39,289 nucleotides of DNA, taken from positions 1 through 39,289 of IMG/VR virus record IMGVR_UViG_3300017706_001243. The stretch is one strand, 5' to 3'. The translations under genes and the position numbers were made by a program. Below, one piece after another: positions 34,299 through 39,289 of the stretch. Each line of letters begins with the position of its first letter. The first letter of the stretch is position 1. This DNA comes from a virus. A model generated the notes under the pieces. The model was not told the origin of the DNA. It ran no database searches and saw only the letters and a list, made by a program, of their open reading frames with translations.

Positions 34299-35158
34299 TA
34301 GATAACAAAGTATTTGTCAAGAAGTTTTTTATACCCTGCTTTATCTAGGGATGTTGTTCTATCTTCGTTAATACTTTCATAAATTTCTTTGCAATAAGCT
34401 TTTGCATTTTCTGTTAAGAAAACTTTCTCACCATCATAGTCAATAAAAGCTTCTTTAATAACAAACGTGTGTTCTTTCTCTGGGTCAATCTTTTCTATCT
34501 TAATAGAATCTGCTAAACTAAAATGCCTTTCATAGAAATGTAGGTTATCAGTAAAGTGATAATAGTCACCTAATTCTAGATCTGGATAAGTTTCCATTAG
34601 TTTAATATGTACAGATTGCAACAAGAATGAAAAGAAAGGTGCATCAAATGTAAGACCATAGAATATATCATTAGATCTCATTTGAACTTTCATATTTAGT
34701 TTGTTATCTCTAATAAAGAAATTAGCGTACATTGTACAGACAAAATCTTTATTACCTTCGAACTGAAACTTAGGTTGATTAAAGAACATAATAGCCTGCC
34801 TGCTATTCTTATCAGCAACAAGCGAATCAATAACCCAACCAAATTGTTCTTTGTTAAAAATTAAAGAACCATAGTTAGAATTAATTTCATTTGTACCTGG
34901 GTTAGTTAGTGTACCCCAAAAGTTAGAGAATGAACCAATAAAGTCTACGTCTCTATCTTGGTCTAAATACCATGCTAATTCACCTGCTAAATATTTCCAA
35001 TTAAACTTTCTTTTATCAAAGTTTGCGATTGGTTCTTTAGGATCTATAACGAAGTTTGAAAGAATCGACTCTTTAACTTTTAGACCTCTTGGATCTGCAG
35101 ATTGATTCTGTCCTTCGATATGATTAATAATGTTAATGAAAGTGTTTGAAAAACTCAT
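34298..35158 (-). CDS. Deoxycytidylate 5-hydroxymethyltransferase-like (T4 gp42-like)
   Basis: The 286-residue protein belongs to the thymidylate synthase fold and resembles T4 gp42. It has EINSNYG, the phosphate-binding NSRQAIMF block, DFVCTMY with nucleophile C141, and MRSNDIFYGLTFD. The Asn that selects dUMP in thymidylate synthase is replaced by Asp (D172), as in dCMP hydroxymethylase. The late LHFYERHF segment also matches. It would convert dCMP to 5-hydroxymethyl-dCMP, which gives modified phage DNA resistant to restriction. A genuine thymidylate synthase gene is also present (37969-38910), so this is not a redundant copy. Confidence 0.82.
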   Translation of the reverse strand: MSFSNTFINIINHIEGQNQSADPRGLKVKESILSNFVIDPKEPIANFDKRKFNWKYLAGELAWYLDQDRDVDFIGSFSNFWGTLTNPGTNEINSNYGSLIFNKEQFGWVIDSLVADKNSRQAIMFFNQPKFQFEGNKDFVCTMYANFFIRDNKLNMKVQMRSNDIFYGLTFDAPFFSFLLQSVHIKLMETYPDLELGDYYHFTDNLHFYERHFSLADSIKIEKIDPEKEHTFVIKEAFIDYDGEKVFLTENAKAYCKEIYESINEDRTTSLDKAGYKKLLDKYFVI

Positions 35159-35209
35159 GTTGTATATTTTAAATAACTATAGTAGTTATATGAATAAATG
35201 CAAAAAGGT

Positions 35210-37222
35210 TTACTTACAAATAAGCTTATTCTCTTTCTTGTCTTTAGATATTGTGTAAGTTTGTCCTTCTTTTAAACAACCATCTAACATTGCATCTGCT
35301 GCAACATCTTCAACGTATTTTTGAATAGCTCTTTTAATTGGTCTTGCACCGTATGCTTGATCGTAACCTTCTTTTGCTAAAAACTCTTTTGCGTTCTTAT
35401 TAAATTTAAAAGTATAACCTTGTCTACCCATTCTAGCAATAAACTTATTAAGCTCAATATCTACAATTTTAATTATATCTCCAGCTTGAAGTTGATCGAA
35501 TAAAACAATATCGGATAATCTGTTTAAGAATTCTGGGCTAAATTTATTCTTAAGCTCTTTCTTAATAATACCATCCATCTTAGCTTGTTCTCCTAACATT
35601 GAAGATGAGGTAGAGAATCCAATACCAGTTCCAAAGTCTGCAAGCTTTCTTGCACCAACATTAGATGTCATTACTATTATGGTATTAGTGAAGTCTACCA
35701 CCCTACCATTAGAATCTGTTAATCTACCTTCGTCAAGAACTTGGAGTAAAGTATTAAAAATATCTGGGTGTGCTTTTTCAATCTCATCGAATAAGACTAC
35801 CGAATAAGGTTTACGTCTTACTGCTTCAGTTAATTGACCACCATCATCATGGCCTACATATCCCGGAGGAGCTCCAATCAATCTAGATACATTAAACTTT
35901 TCTTGATACTCTGACATGTCAATTCTAATCATTGCATCAGTATCGCCAAACATATATTCTGAAAGTGCCTTAACAGTTTCTGTTTTACCAACTCCAGTTG
36001 GACCTAAAAACATGAATGAACCAGTAGGTTGCTTTGAAGATGCAACTCCAGTTCTAGATCTTTTAATTACTTTTGCTAAAGACTCTACAGCGCGATCTTG
36101 TCCTATGATAGATTCTTTAATATAATCAGCCATACCTTTAATCATCTTCATGTCATCGGCGCCTAAACGCGTGACAGGAATACCTGTTTGCATAGATACA
36201 GTTTCGCAAATATCATCAATAGTAACTTGTCTCTTTTTAGTCTTTAGACCAGCTTCCCATTTTTGAGTCTCGTCTAGTACTTTAGCTTCTAAAGATATTT
36301 GTTCATCTCTAAGTGCAGCAGCAACTTCATAATCTTGTTTCTCTACTGCAGCCTTCTTTTTATCTTTAGTTAACTCACATTCTTTTTCAAGTGTCTTAAT
36401 CTTAGCCGGAACTTTAACCTCTAGTAAATGCGTTCTCGCCCCTGCTTCATCTAGTAAGTCAATAGCTTTGTCCGGTAATTCTCTTGATTTAATATATCTT
36501 TCTGACATTCTTACACAGGCTTCAATTGCTTCTGCAGAATATTCTACTGAATGGTGCTCTTCATACTTATGTTTAATTCTTGTAAGTATTTCAATCGACT
36601 CTTCTAATGTTGGTGCATCTATAAACACCTCTTGGAATCGTCTGGTTAAAGCTCCATCATCTTCTATATTCTCTCTATATTCATCAAGTGTAGTTGCACC
36701 AATACATTGTACGGAACCTCTGGCCAATGCTGGCTTTAGAATATTTGAAGCATCAAGTGCTCCACTAACTCCACCAGCTCCAACGATAGTATGTAATTCA
36801 TCAATAAAGACAATTACATCATCTGCCATCTTAAGCTCTTCTACAATGTTCTTCATTCTCTCTTCAAATTCACCACGATACTTTGTACCAGCAACGATGG
36901 TTGTCATGTTTAAAGAAATTACTCTTTTGTTAAGTAGAACTCTAGCAACTTTTTTACTAACAATCCTTTGTGCTATAGCTTCAACAATAGCAGTCTTACC
37001 TACACCTGGATCTCCAAGTATAATAGGATTATTCTTTTTACGTCTTGCAAGGATCTGGCAAATTCTATAGATCTCACGATCTCTTCCGATAATAGGGTCA
37101 AGCTTTCCTTCATGTGCTGCTTTAGTTAAATCTTCACCAAACTCATCTAAGAATGGTGTTGCTTTTTTCTTTGCTGGAAATCTTTTACCTTTTTCGCTAT
37201 CGTATCCGTCTGCTATTGGCAT
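35210..37222 (-). CDS. clpC: ClpC/ClpA-type AAA+ unfoldase lacking the N-domain
   Basis: The 670-residue protein has two AAA+ modules. D1 has Walker A GDPGVGKT (70-77) and Walker B with D141 and E142. D2 has Walker A GPTGVGKT (407-414) and Walker B with D479 and E480. Between them is a short middle region with a UVR-like DYEVAAALRDEQ (298-308), as in ClpC. The ClpP-docking tripeptide is present as IGF (534-536). The usual N-terminal adaptor-binding domain of about 140 residues is missing, and only about 20 basic residues precede D1. It should unfold proteins and feed them to the phage or host ClpP. A weak TATA-like sequence lies upstream. Confidence 0.92.
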   Translation of the reverse strand: MPIADGYDSEKGKRFPAKKKATPFLDEFGEDLTKAAHEGKLDPIIGRDREIYRICQILARRKKNNPIILGDPGVGKTAIVEAIAQRIVSKKVARVLLNKRVISLNMTTIVAGTKYRGEFEERMKNIVEELKMADDVIVFIDELHTIVGAGGVSGALDASNILKPALARGSVQCIGATTLDEYRENIEDDGALTRRFQEVFIDAPTLEESIEILTRIKHKYEEHHSVEYSAEAIEACVRMSERYIKSRELPDKAIDLLDEAGARTHLLEVKVPAKIKTLEKECELTKDKKKAAVEKQDYEVAAALRDEQISLEAKVLDETQKWEAGLKTKKRQVTIDDICETVSMQTGIPVTRLGADDMKMIKGMADYIKESIIGQDRAVESLAKVIKRSRTGVASSKQPTGSFMFLGPTGVGKTETVKALSEYMFGDTDAMIRIDMSEYQEKFNVSRLIGAPPGYVGHDDGGQLTEAVRRKPYSVVLFDEIEKAHPDIFNTLLQVLDEGRLTDSNGRVVDFTNTIIVMTSNVGARKLADFGTGIGFSTSSSMLGEQAKMDGIIKKELKNKFSPEFLNRLSDIVLFDQLQAGDIIKIVDIELNKFIARMGRQGYTFKFNKNAKEFLAKEGYDQAYGARPIKRAIQKYVEDVAADAMLDGCLKEGQTYTISKDKKENKLICK

Positions 37223-37276
37223 ATTCTTATTGTTTTATTAATACAACTATTATATAGTAATTTGGTTAATTGTTTA

Positions 37277-37732
37277 TTAGTTTGCAATGTTATCTGCTGC
37301 ATATACTCCAGGTAATAAATCTGGTTTATATCTACATCTAAATCCAAACCCACTAACATAGCCTACAGCTGCTTTAACTAGCTTGTTAGATTTTTTAGCT
37401 GGATCTATATTATAGTCTAAATCAATTGTATCTATCTCAATGCCATGCTCGCGTAGATACAAAGCTACCTCAACAGATTTTTCACATTCTTTCCACAGCC
37501 TAGTCCACATATCTTTTATTTCAGGCATAACCTCTTTTTTATAGATAACATGACATCCTGTAGAAGATACATGAAAGACTAAAGTTGTGGCATAAGTAGT
37601 CTTGCCATTTCTAGTTTGAGAGTCACAGCCCATGTACATTTTGACATTATAGTATTTATGATCTTCTAAATATTTTTTAACGTATGGTGCTAATTCAAAT
37701 TGTGGAGCGCCTGATAGTTTTTTAAACTTCAT
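37277..37732 (-). CDS. YkuK-like RNase H-fold protein (DUF458)
   Basis: The 151-residue protein matches the RNase H-like YkuK/DUF458 family. It has MYMGCDSQTRNGKTTYATTL with an acidic residue, a helical middle, and IDLDYNIDPAKKSNKLV with a second acidic motif. It ends in KPDLLPGVYAADNIAN, carrying the last Asp. The biochemical role of the family is not well defined, although nuclease activity is likely. It lies 54 bp from clpC and 22 bp from the 33-residue membrane gene. Confidence 0.72.
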   Translation of the reverse strand: MKFKKLSGAPQFELAPYVKKYLEDHKYYNVKMYMGCDSQTRNGKTTYATTLVFHVSSTGCHVIYKKEVMPEIKDMWTRLWKECEKSVEVALYLREHGIEIDTIDLDYNIDPAKKSNKLVKAAVGYVSGFGFRCRYKPDLLPGVYAADNIAN

Positions 37733-37754
37733 GTATTCTTATATTAATATATTA

Positions 37755-37856
37755 CTATTCAAACCAATAAAACATTGCTAAGATAATAAGCTTATCTAAT
37801 ATCCAAAGTCCTATGAGTATTGATAACTTTTTGTCTATGTCAAATTTATCTTTCAT
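37755..37856 (-). CDS. Small single-pass membrane protein, 33 residues
   Basis: The ATG at 37854-37856 opens MKDKFDIDKKLSILIGLWILDKLIILAMFYWFE before TAG. A charged N-terminus and a hydrophobic stretch from about residue 11 to 32 look like one membrane helix. The start follows the stop of the acidic 36-residue gene by only 2 bp. No homologue is recognised. Phage proteins of this shape sometimes act in membrane disruption or superinfection exclusion, which cannot be decided here. Confidence 0.62.
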   Translation of the reverse strand: MKDKFDIDKKLSILIGLWILDKLIILAMFYWFE

Positions 37857-37858
37857 GT

Positions 37859-37969
37859 TTAATAGTCGTAATCATCGTCTATATAATCTGGAGTAGTCTT
37901 AGGTAATGAAATAGAATCCCATTCATTATTATCGTGATCTACATCTGGTTCGTCTTTAGGATCTGGCAT
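37859..37969 (-). CDS. Small acidic protein, 36 residues
   Basis: The ATG at 37967-37969 overlaps the thymidylate synthase stop by one base (TAATG) and opens a 36-codon frame, beginning MPDPKDEPDVDHDNNEWDSI and ending DDDYDY. It is extremely acidic and probably disordered. The coupled start and absence of any other gene in the interval support it. The function is unknown. Acidic small phage proteins sometimes mimic DNA to block host nucleases, a speculative possibility. Confidence 0.6.
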   Translation of the reverse strand: MPDPKDEPDVDHDNNEWDSISLPKTTPDYIDDDYDY

Positions 37970-38910
37970 TAGTTTGATAGTTTTGCTTTAATTGTTGGGT
38001 GGTATTGATAACCTAAAAGAACAAAGTCTTCCCATATAATTTTATCTAAATCTCTTTTCATTGCTGCCTTAAAATTAATATTTGATTTAATTGCAACATC
38101 TGGTAAAGTATAAGGTTCTCTCTTTGTTTGTTCGATCGCTTGCTCTACATGATTCTTATATAAATGTACATCTCCAAAGTTTCCAATTAGTTCATCTGGA
38201 ATTAAGTCACATTCTTTTGCAATCATCATAAGCAATAGGCCATACGATGCAATGTTAAACGGAAGACCTAAGAATGTATCTACTGATCTTTGGTTCCACA
38301 TTAGTGAAAGATACTTGCCATCTCTAACATAGCACTGAAAGCCATAGTGGCATGGTGGTAAAACCATTTTATCTAGCTCTCCTACATTCCATGCATTAAC
38401 CATGTGTCTTCTAGAATCTGGATTTTCTTTTATGCCATCAATAAGTTTCTGAATCTGGTCAACATAAACCGGTTCTACATTACTATCATAATTAAACCAG
38501 CCTCTCCATTGTTTACCATAAACTGGTCCTAGTTCTCCCCAGTCTTTATCTTGACCTCTTTTAACCTCTTCAATAAATTGTTTTTTATCTGCAACATCAC
38601 CACCTTTTTCATAATGTGTTTCTACAGATTTTCTATATGCCGCGTAAGCATCACCATCCCATATATGACAATTATGATCTAATAAGAATTTAATGTGAGT
38701 ATCGCCTTTTAAAAACCAAAGTAGTTCTGTGATTAAAGTTTTCCATGCCATCTTCTTTGTGGTTAGCAGAGGAAAACCATCTTTCATATTATGGCGGATT
38801 TGTCTACCGAATACAGAATAAGTTCCGGTGCCAGTTCGATCATCTTTTGATACACCTTTATGTAAGATGTCATTTAATAGATCTTGGTATTGTTTATCTA
38901 GATTGTTCAT
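37969..38910 (-). CDS. thyA: Thymidylate synthase
   Basis: This 313-residue protein is a typical ThyA. It has the DRTGTGT phosphate-binding loop (residues 24-30), the active-site PPCHYGFQCYV with nucleophile C187, QRSVDTFLGLPFNIASYG with N219 (selecting dUMP), and a C-terminal YQYHPTIKAKLSN. It converts dUMP to dTMP using methylene-tetrahydrofolate and supplies thymidylate for the AT-rich genome. It is longer than E. coli ThyA (264 residues) because of an insertion around residues 95-120. It follows a membrane protein gene by 1 bp and precedes the acidic 36-residue gene with a 1-bp overlap. Confidence 0.96.
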   Translation of the reverse strand: MNNLDKQYQDLLNDILHKGVSKDDRTGTGTYSVFGRQIRHNMKDGFPLLTTKKMAWKTLITELLWFLKGDTHIKFLLDHNCHIWDGDAYAAYRKSVETHYEKGGDVADKKQFIEEVKRGQDKDWGELGPVYGKQWRGWFNYDSNVEPVYVDQIQKLIDGIKENPDSRRHMVNAWNVGELDKMVLPPCHYGFQCYVRDGKYLSLMWNQRSVDTFLGLPFNIASYGLLLMMIAKECDLIPDELIGNFGDVHLYKNHVEQAIEQTKREPYTLPDVAIKSNINFKAAMKRDLDKIIWEDFVLLGYQYHPTIKAKLSN

Positions 38911-38911
38911 A

Positions 38912-39220
38912 TTAACAGATTGCGCATTCTTCAGAAGGCATTAGGTAAATCATTAGTGCTGCAAAAAGAATTGCAATAATAGTAACGATTATTCTGACTG
39001 GCTTAGATTGTTTATCTTTCCATGTCTTTATTTTCATACCCCATTTATGAGCTAGGTTACCAGCCCAATCGTACATTCTACCTACCCAATCAAATGGTGG
39101 TGCTTTAAGAAGGGTTGCCATGGCTATAATTAATCCGGTTGTAGTTTCACCCATAAAGAGTAATAACGCAGATGCAGCTAAAAAGTAATATCCGATAAAT
39201 TGTTTTAAATGCTTTCTCAT
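38912..39220 (-). CDS. Membrane protein with two predicted helices
   Basis: The 102-residue protein has a first hydrophobic region (YYFLAASALLLFMGETTTGLI, then LIIAMATLL) and a second near the C-terminus (VRIIVTIIAILFAALMIYLM). A basic loop lies between them. It ends SEECAIC with two cysteines. It begins 12 bp after the stop of the putative cysteine synthase and ends 1 bp before thyA. No family is recognised. A topology of N-in with two or three membrane spans is likely, and the function is unknown. Confidence 0.65.
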   Translation of the reverse strand: MRKHLKQFIGYYFLAASALLLFMGETTTGLIIAMATLLKAPPFDWVGRMYDWAGNLAHKWGMKIKTWKDKQSKPVRIIVTIIAILFAALMIYLMPSEECAIC

Positions 39221-39232
39221 TTTGCTGATTTA

Positions 39233-39289
39233 TTATAGACAACTAAAGTATCTATCGCCCCTATCACAGAGGAATGTTACAACATCACC
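39233..39289 (-). CDS. C-terminus of a probable cysteine synthase (5' part outside window)
   Basis: The minus-strand frame gives 18 residues ending in TAA at 39233-39235: GDVVTFLCDRGDRYFSCL. The string CDRGDRY followed by F/L-S closely resembles the C-terminus of PLP-dependent O-acetylserine sulfhydrylases, as in E. coli CysM (IICDRGDRYLST). If complete, the phage would carry an enzyme that makes cysteine from O-acetylserine or O-phosphoserine and sulfide, an auxiliary metabolic gene. The call rests on a short fragment. Confidence 0.6.
   Translation of the reverse strand, partial: GDVVTFLCDRGDRYFSCL

Overview
The window looks like part of a large, AT-rich, T4-like tailed phage (myovirus-type) genome. 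Every gene I can support lies on the minus strand, packed tightly, often with 1-14 bp overlaps of the TAATG, GTGA or TTGA kind. The likely host is a marine Bacteroidota bacterium, probably a flavobacterium. Start codons are preceded by A/T-rich sequence with no Shine-Dalgarno motif, and the phage carries its own ribosomal protein bS21, the subunit linked to anti-Shine-Dalgarno occlusion in that group. The host is an inference. T4-like character comes from a dCMP hydroxymethylase resembling T4 gp42, thymidylate synthase, PhoH, Hsp20, and long tail fibres carrying C-terminal S74 chaperone domains.

Layout in + coordinates (transcription runs right to left). 1-9077: replication, stress and host-takeover genes: RNase HII, a GNAT acetyltransferase, PhoH, bS21, a DnaJ-like protein, an AAA+ ATPase, Hsp20, a DEDD exonuclease, an ATP-grasp enzyme and several tiny unknown genes. 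9097-23717: a HAD phosphatase, a fused GT25 glycosyltransferase-lysyl hydroxylase, a GT4-like glycosyltransferase, a prolyl-4-hydroxylase-like dioxygenase, two giant collagen-like fibre proteins and three further putative glycosyltransferases. 23827-31955: three structural proteins, each followed by an intrinsic hairpin terminator: a coiled-coil repeat fibre, a 638-residue virion protein and a third collagen-like protein. 32016-39289: small unknowns, a ClpP and ClpC pair, dCMP hydroxymethylase, a YkuK-like RNase H-fold protein, thymidylate synthase, a membrane protein, and the end of a probable cysteine synthase.

The most striking feature is what looks like a self-contained collagen synthesis and modification system in a bacteriophage. 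Two collagen fibres of roughly 350 Gly-X-Y triplets each are rich in Lys at the Y position, the classical lysyl hydroxylase target. They sit next to an animal-like lysyl hydroxylase catalytic domain fused to a GT25 (collagen galactosyltransferase family) domain, a second 2-oxoglutarate dioxygenase and four more glycosyltransferase-like genes. One fibre also carries a complete Hint (intein/hedgehog) self-processing domain between the collagen shaft and its S74 autoprotease/chaperone domain. Its sister fibre lacks the Hint domain.

Other points of interest are a possible hydroxymethylcytosine DNA modification route, a phage ClpCP protease lacking the ClpC N-domain, a family of four small proteins sharing an EEYEKC motif, T4-like capsid-targeting N-termini on enzymes, a possible small RNA at 5878-5952, and a recurring TGATATATA promoter-like element. 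I see no tRNA, rRNA, CRISPR array or insertion sequence. No gene-free stretch reaches 300 bases.
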